A stretch of DNA of 64,000 nucleotides from Colocasia esculenta. Lineage: Eukaryota > Streptophyta > Magnoliopsida > Alismatales > Araceae. The stretch is taken from positions 74,472,206 to 74,536,205 of the forward strand of contig CM024758.1 of the NCBI GenBank assembly GCA_014218235.1, given 5' to 3'. A program made the position numbers and the translations under genes. The notes beneath the pieces were generated by a model. The model worked only from the letters and a program-made list of their open reading frames with translations, was not told the DNA's origin and searched no databases. Positions 33,456 through 46,600 of this stretch are shown here, piece by piece (position 1 is the first letter of the stretch; the number at the start of each line of letters is the position of its first letter).

Positions 33456-35480
33456 TACAAATTAAGAGGCAAAGCGATTCTATTTCTCCTACCTAGGTGT
33501 TCCTCTTAAATCAGGGAGGCTTCTTACTGCTGATTTTAAATCTCTTGTTGATAAGTCAATGGCAAACTTATATTTGGAAATCCAAACTGTTAACTCAAGC
33601 TGGCAGGGTCACGTTGATTAATTCAATAACTCCTCTCTCCTTGTTTATCTAGCAACGGCCTCGTATATTCCGAATCCATCATAACATACATTGAAAAGTT
33701 TTAGTTGTTTTTTTCTAGGATGGTTTTGATGGTATTCATCATCGCACTGGTGGCATGGTCCTCCATTCATTGGCCTATAAATGAGGGTGGCCTGGGAGTT
33801 CGGAGCTCGTGGCATGTGCAACTTTCATTAGTTGTTAAGCAGCTCTGGGATATAAGACATGGCTCTTCTTTATGGGTCAATTATGCTAGAAATCACTACC
33901 ATCCTTCCAAGAGGTCCCTTATCCCTGGGATGCCCAAAGCAGTTTTTCATGGAAGTTGAGAAGATCCTCATTGATAACACTAGATGGGTTCATGGCAATG
34001 GCAGAAGTATCGACATTCTTCATGATATCTGGGTTGGAGACAGTTCCCTTAGCGACGCTATAATGATTTCTGATGAGGATAGAAGAGACTCCGCCTCCGT
34101 GAGTGAGGTTTCTTCTGATGCTACCCATCGCCTTAGATCCATTATTCCTCAATCAGTTATGGAAGGCGTGGTGCTGTCTGAAGAGGATGATAAGTGTATG
34201 TGGTCTGCCTCTTCCAATGGTTCCTTTTCTACTCGATCAGCATACAACCTGATTCGTCCCACTGGTGTATACAGAGCGTCTCTCTCTAAGATCTGGCACA
34301 AATCCTTCTATCGTAGGGCTTCTTTATTCTCTTGGAAGGTTCTGAACCGTGCTATTCCGATTAATGGTCGAATCGCTGACATTGGCATTCCTTTGGTCTC
34401 TCTCTGCTCATGTTGTATTTCTCCCCACCAAGAAACTTTGGATCATCTTTTTATTCAACGTGACTGTGCTGTCACCTTATGGTGATGGTTTCAGCCTTTA
34501 ATATCGCCCAGAATCAACCTGCATACTCATATCACTACCCACCTGTGGAGCCTTATCCAGCATGCCAACATCCGTTCTCCTTATGGTTTTGCTTCTCTCT
34601 ATGGTCTTCTCCTCATGATTTGGGAGATCTAGAAATGCAGATGTGCAAAAATATTTGATGCAACTACTGTTTCTGCTGGGGCTATAATAAAAAACATCGA
34701 GTCTAATATTTCTCACTCTCTCTCTAAAGTATTTTTTAAAGTGGCACCTACTCATTCTGAAATGCAATCCCTTCACAGCTTCAGATTTGCTCCACAATGG
34801 TCTTCCAAAATGTTGAAACTTGTTAGATGGATTCGCTCTTTACATGATTTCAGTCTTAATGTCGATGGTGCTTGCAAAGGGAATGCTGGAGAATGTGGTG
34901 GCGGAGGATGTATTCGGGATTCTCAGGGCAATGTGAATATGGCTTTCGCCCATTTCTATGGTGTTTGTACTAGCATGTTAGCAGAAACTAGAGCGCTCAG
35001 TGATGGCCTTCGCTTTGCATCTTTTGTTGGCTATCGGGTTTCTATTTTCTACTCTGATTCTCAGTTTTACTTCTAATTCCATCAGGGAGGAAAGGTTGTG
35101 TCTTGGCACTCTTTTAGATGGTGGAGATAAGCAAGAAAGATTCTGATCCTAATTGCATTCCGCTAGTCCATGTCTACAGAGAAACAAATCAAGTGGCAGA
35201 TTACTTGCAAACTTTGTGATTTTTTCTAGGCAAAATAATGTTTATTGGGGGGCTGCTAACCTTCCTCATTCTTGTAAAGGGCCAGTGATAATTGATAATC
35301 TGGTCTTATGCATGTTAGATTGGTTTAGCTGGGGATGGTCATGACTGTTGGTACTGTTTATTCTCCTTAAATATTTTTGGCCCAGGTGTGCTCACTGTGG
35401 AGTGGGAACATTCTCCCTCTCTGGGGGAGGGTGCACTCTCCTAGTTTGAGAGCCTGAGGACAGCTTTAATAAAAAAAAAG
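33456..35480 (+). mobile_element. 5'-truncated L1-type LINE
   Basis: About 2 kb of a non-LTR retrotransposon with a terminal A-run at 35471-35479. Flanks AAATGAAAAAACTA (33442-33455) and AAAATAAACAACTA (35481-35494) match at 11 of 14 positions, a plausible decayed target duplication. It carries the end of ORF2 only and sits in the copia-type gag. The 3' untranslated part (35345-35470) includes a stretch with GGGGGAGGGTGCACTC. Confidence 0.85.
33478..35215 (+). pseudogene. LINE ORF2 C-terminal part: RT end, zf-RVT, RNase H
   Basis: The first block encodes YLGVPLKSGRLLTADFKSL and, after a shift, QAGRVTLINSI, the usual region after the RT palm in plant LINE ORF2. Next, 33859-34485 holds the zinc-binding RT-associated domain: WSASSNGSFSTRSAYNLI, then IWHKSFYRRASLFSWK, then CSCC and DHLF. 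Then 34741-35076 holds an RNase H domain of the plant type (NVDGACKGNAGECGGGG, later AETRAL), continued in another frame to about 35215 (VYRETNQVADYL). Endonuclease and most of RT are absent. Stops and shifts separate the blocks. Confidence 0.88.
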
Positions 35481-35868
35481 AAAATAAACAACTAGAAAAA
35501 TTCTCAGATCATTAACTCAATCCTAGGCTCTTAAAGTAAGTGCTATAGAAGAAGGCAATGATCTAATTGAACTCTCTAGAAAAGTTAAGAGGATCACTTA
35601 TGGCTCATGAAATCAACATGGAAACATTTTCTAAAATTTCTTCGAAAAAGAAAATGTCTAATGCTTTGAAAGCTATAGCTTCTCCTTCTTCCTTCTCATC
35701 TGAAGATACAAAGGAACACTCTAAAGACAGTGATGATGAAGCTAAGCTATCCAGAAGATTTAAGAGAATTCTTGCCAAGAGAAAGAAGTATAGATCTAGG
35801 AGATTCTTTAAGAAGGACAAAAGAGTAAAGAACCACATGCTAAGAATGCAAGCAGCCATGTCACTTCA

Positions 35869-38800
35869 TGTCACGCCCTGACATTTAGCACTAAAAAATA
35901 AACATCGAGAGCGTGAACGATACAAGTATGAGTATCACAGTCGAGTAATTCAGAGTAACAACTAAGTATAACAGCAGACTTGAGACAATAATATTGCCAG
36001 CCAAATACTCTTTATTTCATTTCCATCAAACTAATTTAAAACCTTAGATCATCAGAGCCAAACACAGGGCCTAATATTGTATTTCAAATACATAAGACAT
36101 TAAAGGAAATAAACATATGTATTACAGACTCATTCAAATCTAATCTTCTTAGCTGGCTAGCTATATGGAAGGGTATAGTTGAGCAGCCCATCACTCGTCC
36201 CCGACCCCATCATTCTTCAATTCTTCATAAACTTACCTGAAATATTAGGGAAAATAGGTGTGAGTGCACTAGCGCCCAATAGATTTACATCTCATGGTGC
36301 GGGCATGCCTTACGTAATTAACATGTAATAGGTAAGATGCTATCATACAATACTCATCACAATAATGTATAGTGACAAATCTAAGCTATAACATGTACGA
36401 GGATGGTTCAATGACAGTTTTCCATGACAATTCCCATGTAGGATGGAACGATTATCAATGAGATATGACATACGATCACTTGACATATAGAGGATTCATA
36501 ACGTATACAATGGATATGTCATGTTGAATTCCGTGGAATTCTAATGGACATGACATATTGGTTTCAATAACGATGACATGTACAATAGATTGGCCATTCC
36601 AATAACAGTTCAATCAATCAATCAATCAATCATTCAATAACAGTGTGGAAATTACCCAGATCAATCTGCATTCAATTAGGTGATTGCCAGACCCTCAATG
36701 GATTATATACTCTCGCAATTATAAGTATTTTGTATCCTCCTCCTAGGACTAGACTGGGCCCTATTTGCACAGGCATAGTTGTGAACCGGGTTCCCATATT
36801 TTATGGAATTCCATTCATTAATTTATGGCAACATGATTTTCCAAGCATGGACAATTATGAACTAAAGATCATGTCATGATGAATAGAAACAAGGAAAGAG
36901 AAATGATCCAGATTAATTCCATAGCATAATGGCTTAATATCATTAGTCATCTTTACATTAGTGGCTTGGTTTCAATGTTATCAATCACTCTCACGAAAAG
37001 TAGATAAGAATAGAAGTGCAATCTATCTTTCGGGTACTTCATTGGTACAACCAACTCGGTCTCCATGAGGGAATCCACGGACTACGGAGATTTACAGAAG
37101 TCTTAGAGAAAGGTCCTAGACTACCGATATGGAATGACTGGCTGTGAGTTTCCAATCCCCAAGAAAGAGCTGCCTATAAGTGCAATGTGACGTGTAGAGC
37201 GTGTCTCAATCCACATCCATCGATTTGAAACATGACAGAAGCTTATAACAACATGCATGACATGTATGCAATTCAATCTATCACATGGTTGTTGTACTTT
37301 AAGCATATAATCACTTTTCAATTATGGACAAGACAGAGTATGGACATAGCATATATCAATCACATGAACACATGGTAGATGAAATCAATGAATCATTTAC
37401 ACTTAGAATAGAAGTTCATATTCTTATGGTTTTCATGTAGGTTGATCACTTTTAGGCCATTGCATAACTATATACATGAACATGCAAAGGGTAGACTAAA
37501 CAACTCATTAAAACATGGTCGGATTGGCCTTTAAATCGCGACGGACACAGTCGTCACACTTCAAAGGGCCATACATAGCCAAAAACACAGTTCTGTACAA
37601 GGTTACTAAATCACGACGAACCTTCCCATCGCATTCAAATCACGATGGGTCAGATGGTCGCCTTTCTGGTCGATAATCGATTACCAATTCGATTGTCTAA
37701 ACAGGAACACGACGCTTCAAGCTGTCGCATTCATAATGCGACAAGTCGATATGTCGCGATAACCTTTGAATCATGACGTTCTCCTACGCATTCAAGAGTT
37801 GACTTTAAAATCCGAATATAAAAACAATACCAAATGTTGGGCGAGAAAAAGTCCAAATCACAACGGCCTGTGCTGTCGCGTTCAAGAAGGGCGCTGAAAC
37901 CCATGTGGCACACAGTTTTCATGCAACAGTTGACTGGTCAACTTCGAATTACGACGGAATGATCTGTCGCCCTATTCTCAATCATGACGTACATGTACAT
38001 CGCATTCATGCAACAGAAATGTGACGTCTGGTGTTGTCGCATTCTTGGATCTTGCTCGAAAACGCAGAAAACGCTACAATCCTTCATGAACGAGTAATAA
38101 CTTGACATCTAGTGATATTTAGACAAAACTATGAGCATGAAATGTCGAGTACATGAAGTAGAAGAGAACTACATTTTGGTTTGATCCAATTCGGCCTCGG
38201 TTTGCGTGAAACATAATAGAACACAAAAGCCCTAAACCTGCGTGACTTGTGGAAAATGCTTATACGACTCACATGGTTCATGAAATTAGGGAAAATACAT
38301 GAAAATGAAACTAGACTCGATGCTCTTTCCATTGGTATGTGAAGGTTTAGCTTAAGCCCGAGATTATCTACCTTTGAGTAGATCTAAGAGGGTGTTTTGT
38401 ACAGATCGCAGTAGAGATCAATGGGGAAGAAGCTCTAGTTCTCAGCCGTTTCCCTCTCTACTAGTACCCTAGCTCACCTCCACACGACCCCAACACAATG
38501 GTAAACCTTCCCAATCCATCCTATGATGATTATTATATGATTAGGGTTAAATCCATGTCCTAATATGCTAGGAAAGGTGGGTTGCAGTTTTGGTTTGGCC
38601 CCTTCCAAGTTTTGTGGATTCTCCTCCCATTGGAAGTAGGAATTGCATTAGGGAAGGTCCTAGCATGGCTAGGTACGAATTTGATTGCCATGAATGCCTA
38701 ATTACCCTCGTTTTAGCCCTAATTTGCCCTTTCCTAGTTTCTGCATATTTTTGGTAACGAATTTTGGGGTTTATTTTTATTGGGTCTTGATCTTTGGCCC

Positions 38801-38950
38801 ATTTAGAGTTGTCTTAGCCAAATATATTTTAAATGGTCAATTCCACATGTGGGGATTTTAATTTTGACTTTTATTTTATTTCTATTCAACATTTTTATTT
38901 ACTTTCTTTTTTCCTTAATTTTAAATCATCTAATTTTCTGGGGCATTACA
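35869..38950 (-). repeat. Element E 3' LTR
   Basis: 3.1-kb minus LTR, + strand TGTCACGCCCTGACATTTAG to TTCTGGGGCATTACA. It inserts into the copia-type gag; CTTCA at 35864-35868 is the left target candidate. It carries the shared modules (about 36284, 36738, 37067) and a CpG-rich block at 37540-38040. Its right edge adjoins a CCTCCTCCACTT tract, the complement of a polypurine tract, followed by the end of pol, so it is the 3' LTR. Confidence 0.9.
36611..36634. repeat. CAAT tetranucleotide microsatellite
   Basis: Five copies of CAAT in a row plus a degenerate end, inside the E LTR. Confidence 0.85.
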
Positions 38951-40983
38951 TCCTCCTCCACTTAAGAAAATTTGGTCCCCAAATTTATACATACTTGTAT
39001 TGTATCATACCTGAGAATAGTTCTGGGTGGTTTTTCTTCATTCTTTCCTCCGTTTACTAGGTAGCATTGGTAACTCCTTCTCGACTGCACTGGACCTTCA
39101 CTATAGGTATGGTACGATTCCTGAGTCGTTGTAGTTCCCTCCATAGCTTGATCAGTTTCTCTTCATATGTCAGGTCTTCTCGAATCTCCAAGTCCTTATG
39201 GCTAATTACATGGTGGACATTGAATGATATTTCCTTAGCATGGATATGTGGAAGACGTTGTGTACATTAGCTAGTTGTGGCGGTAATGAAAGTCTGTAGG
39301 CCACTTGACCAACCCTTTCAAGAATTTCAAAGGTCCGATAAATTTAGGACTCAACTTTCCCTTGACGCCAAATCTTTGAATTCCCCATAAAGGTGAGACC
39401 TTGAAGAAAACATGGTCAGCCACTTGGAATTGCGGCTCTCTTCTCCTCTTGTCTACATAACTTTCTACCTTGATTGTGCTATCTTCAGACGTTCTCTAAC
39501 AATTGACCTTTCTGATAGTCGCCTCGACTAAGTCGGTCCAACCCATTGGTTTTCTCCAACCTCCTCCCAGCAAAGAGGGTGATCTACAACTCCTACCATA
39601 TAAAGCTTCAAACAGTGCCATTTTGATGCTTAACTGATAGCTATTATTATATGCAAACTCCATTAGATACAACTGGTCATCCCAGTGTCCCCAAAAATCA
39701 AAAGGGCACAAGGAATATCCTCTACTATTTGATTGGTTCTTTCAGTTTGTCCATTCGTATGAGGATAAAAGCAGTGCTAAAATTTAGTTTGGTGCCCAAT
39801 GCTTCTTGTAAACTCTTCCAAAAGTGTGAAGTGAATCTAGGGTCCCGATCAGATATTATGGTGGATGGACCCCATGCCATCTACTACTTCTTTGACATAA
39901 AGTGCAGCCGACACATCTACTGACCATGTGCTCTTAATTGGCAAGAAATGAACTACTTAGTCAATTGGTCTACTATTCCCCAATTACATCCATACCACTT
40001 CTAGTCCTAGGCAGTCCCATGATAAAGTCCATACCGATGCTATCCCCTTCCATCTGAGATTTCTAGTGGTAGCAATCCACTGGCCATTCGGAATGCTAAG
40101 CCTTGACTTTCATGCATGTCAAACAATATGCCACATGGTTGTCCACGTCCCTCTTCATATTTGGCCACCTGTAAATCTTTCCAAGTCTTGGTACATCTTT
40201 GTTGATCCAGGATGAAATGTGTACTTTAACTGATGAGCTTCATTAACAGCTTCTTCTTGATTCCCCATAATCAGGGACACATGTTATACCTTGGAATAAT
40301 ATCTCCCATCAGATGCCAGAGAGACATTCGGTCTTGTGTTCTAGCTTCTCCTTAATTTCCACTAAGAAGCATCTGCTCCTTGCTTCTCTTTCATTTCGGT
40401 TAGTAGATCGGACTGTATTTTGATATTAGAAATCATCACTTGTTTCTCCTTCTTTCCCATGTTTAAATTCAGACTTGCAAACTGTTCTAGCAACTTCCAT
40501 TCTCCCACTAGCATAGCTCCTGGTTGTCTACATAGAGCGTCTACCACCACATTGGCTTTTCCTGGGTGATATTGAATGGAAAAGTTGAAGTCTTTGAGAT
40601 ATTCTAGCCACCTTCTTTGCCTCATATTAAGTTCCTTCTGTGAGAATAGATATTTCAGACTCTTATGGTCAGAAAAGACTTTAAATTGTTCCCCAAAATG
40701 TAGAACGTCCTATTTTTCAAGGCAAACAATACGACTGCTAATTCCAAGTCATGTATGGGATAATTTGGTTCATGGGTATTCACTGTCTCGAGTCATATGC
40801 TATTACCCTTCTTTGTTGCATTAGGACACAACCTAGACCTGTTCCAGAAGCATCTGAATAGATTTCAAATCCTCCCTCTTCAGTGGGTATGGCAAGGACA
40901 GAAGCAAAGTCAGACACTTCTTAGAGTTATTAAGCTCTCTTCACACTTATCAGTCCACACAAATGGATTTTCCTTCTGGGTCA
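38951..40983 (-). pseudogene. pol: Element E pol: RNase H and integrase
   Basis: Minus strand. From 40983 down: RNase H with the block around KSLKYLFSQ (near 40640-40680) and RQRRWLEYLKDFNFSIQYHP (40570-40625); linker with NLNMGKKEKQVMISNIKIQS; zinc-binding part (CLTC near 40115); integrase core with SAALYVKE-like and FHPQ-like remnants; then WDDQLYLMEFAYNNS and FEALYGR at 39600-39670; then the C-terminal part to about 38990. The polypurine tract precedes the LTR. Gag, protease, RT and the 5' LTR are not present: a plus-strand LTR begins at about 40984. Closest to element A by eye. Confidence 0.85.
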
Positions 40984-42170
40984 CGTAACACCTCGAAAAT
41001 TTAGTAATTGGAAAAAATTAGAAATAAATTGAAATGATAGATTCAATATTAGTGAAATACCAAAAAAACGTACGTGCCATTATCGTACATACAAAACACA
41101 TTAGGAAATTCCGTAAAAATCATAGCTCAACTCTAAATAATACTCCCTAATAACCACGAAGAAATTCATGCAAAGGAAAAATGTCTGAATGTCCAAGTTT
41201 AAAGTATTTTGCGACTGATTATCATAATTAGGAATAAGTGGATGGAAATCTTATCACATGTACTTAACGGGGTCTTAATTATAATAAAATTTATGGATGG
41301 ACTCCAAAAAATATGTGGGGATAGCCCATAAATGAATTGGACCAATGGACAACTTATGACCCATGAACATTAAAATATGAAAATAGTAAATGAATAAAAT
41401 TGTTCAAATAAAATGTTGAATATAAATTATATAAAGGTCATGGTTAATTCCCAATAAGTGGAATCAACCATTTAAATTATTTTGGGCCAAGACAACTCTA
41501 TTTGGGCCAAAGAATAAAACCTAATGTCATAAAATCCCAAAATTCGTGACCATAAATATGCAGAAATTTGGAAAGGGCAAACTAGGGCTAAAACTAGGGT
41601 AATTAGTCATGGATGGCAAGTAAATTCGTACCTAGCTATGCTAAGACCTTCCATATTGGCATTCCTACTTCCAATGGGAGGAGAATCCACAAAACTTGGA
41701 AGGGGCCAAGCCAAAACTGCAACCACCTTTCCTAGTTTCTTTAGGACATGGATTTAAACCCTAAACATATAAATAAACGTTATAAGACTTGTTGGGAAGG
41801 TTTACCATCAAGTTGGGGTCGTGTGGAGGCAAGCTAGGGCACCAGAGGAGGAGGAGAACAACCAAGAATCGAGCTTCTTTCTCGACTGTCTCTACTGCGA
41901 CCCTGTGCATGGACTTGTATTATATCTACACAAAGGTTGGTGGTCTCGAGCTTAACCTAAACCCTCACAATACCATTAGAAATAGCATCAAGTCTAGTTT
42001 CATTTGCATGTATTTTCCCCATTTTTCATGAGCATGTGAGTCGTGTTAAGTGTTTTCCAAAGTCGCGTAGGTTTAGGTTTTGTGTCCTTACTATTTATCA
42101 CGCAAACCGAGGCCAAACTGGGTCAAACCAAAATGCTAGTTTTCTCCTACTGGATGTCCTTGATACTTTT
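40984..42170 (+). repeat. Truncated plus LTR 1, E-type
   Basis: Starts near 40986 as CGTAACACCTCGAAAATTTAG, a degraded TGTAAC... end. Between about 41520 and 41720 it is clearly the inverse of the E LTR: the block containing CCTACTTCCAATGGGAGG is shared. A TATA-like TATAAATA lies at 41768-41775. It stops after about 1.19 kb at 42170, where a new LTR starts, so R/U5 is missing. Confidence 0.8.
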
Positions 42171-43361
42171 TGTAGCACCCCGGAAATTTAGTGGTTTAAA
42201 ATTTTTAAATAAATGGAAATAGATAATTTCTGTATTATCGAATGGTAGAACATACGTACCACTACCATACGTGCAAGAATATATCGCAATTCCGTAAAAT
42301 TATAAATCAACCCCAAACATTATCCTAAATGTTTTACAAAGAAATTCTTGCAACGCAAAAATCCGATTGGCCAAGTGTACGTCACATTGTGACTAATTAT
42401 CCAAATTAGGAAACTAAGTCGGAAAACTATTAACATGGAAATATAACATGATCATAAATTAAATAATCATGTTGGAGAGACTTCCAACATCATGTATTGA
42501 TGACCCATTATCATAATTGGGCCAATGGACAACATTTGGCCTAAGAATAAAATGAAGCAAGAAAAATACCCAGAAATTCGTAACCCTAATTGAGCTGAAA
42601 ATAGGAAGAGGTAATTAGGGTAAATCCTAATGCAATTAGGTTTCTTGCAACCCCATTTCGTGCCTAGTCATGGTATGGGGTTTCCTAAAGCCTCACACAC
42701 TCTATTGGGGTGAGAATCATAAAAATATGGAAGGTGGGTGACCAAACCGCAACCCTTCATTTCCTACTTCCAATGGGACTCCTAAAATTTCCTAGATGCT
42801 TAAATACTTGTCATGAAACCCTAGGGGACAAGTTTACCTAGTGTTGGGGTCATGGTTTACCCGTTCTTGAGCACAAGAGGTGGAGGGAAACGCCCTAGAC
42901 GAGCATTTCTCTTTGTTGCGTTTGCATCGACCTGTGCAGAGTGCTCTTCTTGAGTCGACCTAAGGTAGGCCATCCTTCACCAACTGTGCAAGACTTATAC
43001 CCATAGAAAGAGGATCGAGTCTAGTTCCTAATCCCACTGGTTTGCCTATTGTTAATCCAGTACATCGGGTGTAGTAAGCGTTCTTCTCAAAGTGGTCTGA
43101 ACGAGGTTTTCTGAGAATGAGACTTCTCAACCCAAAAGGTAGGTAATCTCGGCAAAATCTAAATAATTCTTATACCAATATAGAGAGCATCGAGTCTACT
43201 TTCATGTGCAAGTGATTTTGTCGATTTTCATTAGTATATCTTGAGTATTAAGTGTTTTGCCAAAGTCGCGCATGTTAACAGTGTTTCACGTTCTTATTGA
43301 TTTATTACGCATCTCATGGCAAATTTTAATGAAACAAAACTATAAATCTCTTCTATTCCAT
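42171..43361 (+). repeat. Truncated plus LTR 2, F-type
   Basis: Begins TGTAGCACCCCGGAAATTTAG and follows the F LTR for about 1.19 kb, including a GCCAAAGTCGCGCA-like block near 43260. It then stops at 43361, where a minus-orientation LTR starts. It ends within about a dozen bases of the LTR position at which LTR 1 ends. Confidence 0.8.
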
Positions 43362-43520
43362 GTTTGCACGCCCCTGAATTTAGTAGCGAAATTTATCGGA
43401 ACGCGACGGACAACCAAGCATTCAGAAGCCATAAGCAAACAACTAAATCGATAGGGCCCATAATTCTAATCAAACTATTTTATTCATTATAAGCAATTAT
43501 TAGAATCTCCAATGTCAAAT
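43362..43520 (-). repeat. LTR 3 fragment, minus, cut by gap
   Basis: TGTTTGCACGCCCCTGAATTTAG followed by a CGAAATTTATCGGAACGCG tract matches the start (+ strand) of minus LTRs such as 27443 and 56798. Only about 159 bp are present before the run of N. Confidence 0.75.
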
Positions 43521-43620
43521 NNNNNNNNNNNNNNNNNNNNNNNNNNNNNNNNNNNNNNNNNNNNNNNNNNNNNNNNNNNNNNNNNNNNNNNNNNNNNNNN
43601 NNNNNNNNNNNNNNNNNNNN
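43521..43620. other. Assembly gap, 100 N
   Basis: Exactly 100 undetermined bases, so a placeholder of unknown true length. Sequence before is a minus LTR start; sequence after is a plus F LTR missing its first roughly 260 bp. Confidence 1.
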
Positions 43621-46600
43621 GGATGAGTCAGAAAATAAAAAATCATAAACAGACTTCAATAATATCTTCTAATGACCCATCAGAAATTGGGTCACTAAAA
43701 AGATTTGGATAGGTTGATAGTTATTGTGACCGATTATCCAAAATAGGAAACAAGTCGGAAAATCGTTAACACGGAAATACGACGCAATCACAAATTAAAA
43801 AAAATGTTGGAAAGACTTCTACATTATATATTAATGACCCAATATCATATTGGTCCAATGGACCACATATGGCCAAAAATCAAGTGAACAAGAAAATGCT
43901 AGAAATTCGCACTTTATTAAGCTGAAATTAGAAAAGAGGTAATTAGAGTTGAATTGGAAGAGATCTTGCATTCTTGCAACCCAATTTGTGCTTAACTATG
44001 TGGGAGGTTTCCTAAAGCCTCACACACTCAAATAAAGAAGAAATCCTCAAAATAGAAACTAGTATGTCAAACCGCAACTCTTCTTTCCTAGTTACAATTG
44101 ACTCGTAACACCATGGATTCTTAAATACTCTTCACCAAACCCTTGGGACGGGTTTACATCTTGTTGGGGTCGTGTGGGGGAGTTCTTGGTGGTTGGGGAG
44201 CAGGAGATCGTCCACACCAAGCCGTTCTTCTTCACCTTCTCGTCTGCTGCGACCTGCACAAACCGTCCACTTGAAGTCGACCAAAGGTGAATCAACCATA
44301 ACCAAACCTTGCAAGCCTATACTCCTGGAAATAGGGTCAAGTCTACTTCTAACCAAGTGAATGCCCAAATTGCCATGCAGTATACACAGAGTATTAAGTG
44401 TTTTCCTCCAAGTGCTGAACACGGGTTTTCTGGAAAAATGGACTTCTTCAACCAGAGGTAGGTTTTATTTGGCCAAACCTTAACATATCCTATACCACTG
44501 TGCGAGCATCAATTAACTTTCGTTTCCCACTGGTTCATCGAATTCAATGAGTAGATTTTGAATTATAAGCATTTTTTTCCAAGTCGCGCACTGTAGGGCC
44601 TTTCCCGTTCTTTATATGTTGCATGTGATTCAAGACTGAATTAGAGCAAACCCACAACATGAAAGTTTTTTCTACTAGTTGTCCTCGTCATGTTGTATGT
44701 TGAATGTTTTGTCTAAATGTCATTTAGTAAGAGTTATAAGCAGGCTATGAGAGTCGCTGCATGATACTGCGTTTTCGGGTTGCACTTGTTTTTACGTTGT
44801 GTTGATTTCTCACACTATCTAGGTCATTTAAAATTATTTAAAAATCATAGTCTCATCTATTTCATGTTCCCCAACAACTTTCACGATGACATTTGTCCTA
44901 AAGCCCTAATTATTCTGACATCATACCTTGCAAAGTAAATCTTGCATTTAACTGCATAGTCTTCTATACCTCATGTTGACTTGATTAAGCTGTCGAGACC
45001 ATCATTATTTCTAATTCCGATTTACTGGAACACCCTTGCATGTCTAGGTTGGTTTAAAACTATTTTTTGTTATTTTTCATGTCTGTACATTTGTTCTCTA
45101 ATTTTGAAGCGCCATGTTCAATATAAGCAGTCCTGGACAGCAATCCAAGAACATGTCTTTTCTCTGTCGGATTCAGGCGCAGACCCTGTGAACTCGACGG
45201 CCGATAGGCCACGTTCAGAGGTCTTGTCGCAACAGCAACCCACTCGTGTTCTGAATGCGACGAGCGCTCCCGTCGCTATCTCTCTGCCTGTTCTGTTGCC
45301 TTGTCGCGTTCTTCACATCCCCTTGTCCTCGTGTTCTGATCTGACCCCCGCGCGACCTTTACAAGTGTCGCCGCGATCTCAGGATTTTTACATGAAACCA
45401 CTTATTTTCTTGCAAATCTTACGCTATACCTGAGGTCTATTTAAATATGATATTTAGTGTGTAATTCAATGTCTTAGATCTGATCATTGCATGATGTTTT
45501 TTAATGGCTTAAAAGTGTTAACCCATTTAAAAAGTTTTAATTACACGAATACTATTCTAATTGCTTTCGTAATGACGTGATCATTCATGCTACTTATGAT
45601 TTAATCTTCCTACTGTTCTACCATGTTTAATGATAATTGTTATCTTAAATCTTAAACCATGATTAGTTAAAGCGCATAGTTTTTATTCATGTCATCATTG
45701 TTAAGTTTTTCCGCGAGTTTAAAACCGATGGTTTGTGGATTGAGACACGCGTACATCACTACACACTTACACGTCTAGGCAGCCCTTTCTTGGGAATTTG
45801 GAAGCTCTCTACCGGTCATTCCGAATCGGTAGACTAGTGACCTTTTCTCCAAGGCCTCCGTAAATCTCCTCTGACCATGGATTCCCACATGCCGACGAGT
45901 TGGTTGTACCATTGAAGTTCCCTGGAGATAGCGTGCACTTCCTTTCTCTTCTTGTTCTCGTGAGTGTTTTACAATCTAGACTAAAGCCATTAATGTAAAG
46001 ATTGAACTAAATTATAAATCGTACCGTTATGCTTCCGAATTTATCTCTTGACCATTGTTATCATGCAATCATGTCACATTACTTACTCCATCATCATCAT
46101 GAACATGACATTACACATGCTTACTTATTGAAACTCTCATTGGCCATTATTAATGACTGTGGTATCTACATTTAAATTTAAGTGAGATGCTGACCGGGCA
46201 CGGCGAGTGTCCAAGGGCTCCAGTCTAGCCCCAATGACGAAGAGTCATAAATATACTATTAACCATGGGGTATAATGATTACTGGCGTTGCATCTGCGCT
46301 GGGAGTCGTGCGTGCGTGTTGAATGATAGATACAATAACCACATACACGTGTCCTAGTGTACATTCTTGATGGATCTTTTCTTGGTGTACATTAGTGTCT
46401 ACGTGCCTGATTAGTGTTACATGATCGTGCTCGTGCGTGCTTGCTTGCTTGCGTGATATGCCCATCCTGCATTTATTGCAATTAGTGATATCTTGCGTTC
46501 TTGAAAGCTATTGACATCAATGAAATCTTGCGTGCTTGTACAAAGTGATCTATTGCTAGTTCTATCTTGTTATATCCTTCTAGATCCTGTTCTATCATGA

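Larger units (their letters stand above)
33103..35868 (+). pseudogene. gag: Ty1/copia-type gag fragment (UBN2-like), split by LINE
   Basis: Two plus-strand pieces, 33103-33455 and 35495-35868. The first carries the typical FNRVSSACRSAKEMWDK and later YEQFRMLPGET and GLSSLGKNYTNE blocks, with several shifts and stops. The second opens with KILRSLTQS, then LEKLRGSLMAHEINME, then an acidic and basic tail (DSDDEAKLSRRFKRIL). This is the UBN2/copia gag pattern. The reading frame joins cleanly across the LINE, so the two pieces were one gene before that insertion. At the left it meets truncated element C; at the right it is cut by the LTR of element E. No copia pol is seen. Confidence 0.82.

Noticed and set aside
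43512..43712. ORF spanning the N gap
   Set aside because: Half its codons are undetermined; it only bridges two LTR pieces.
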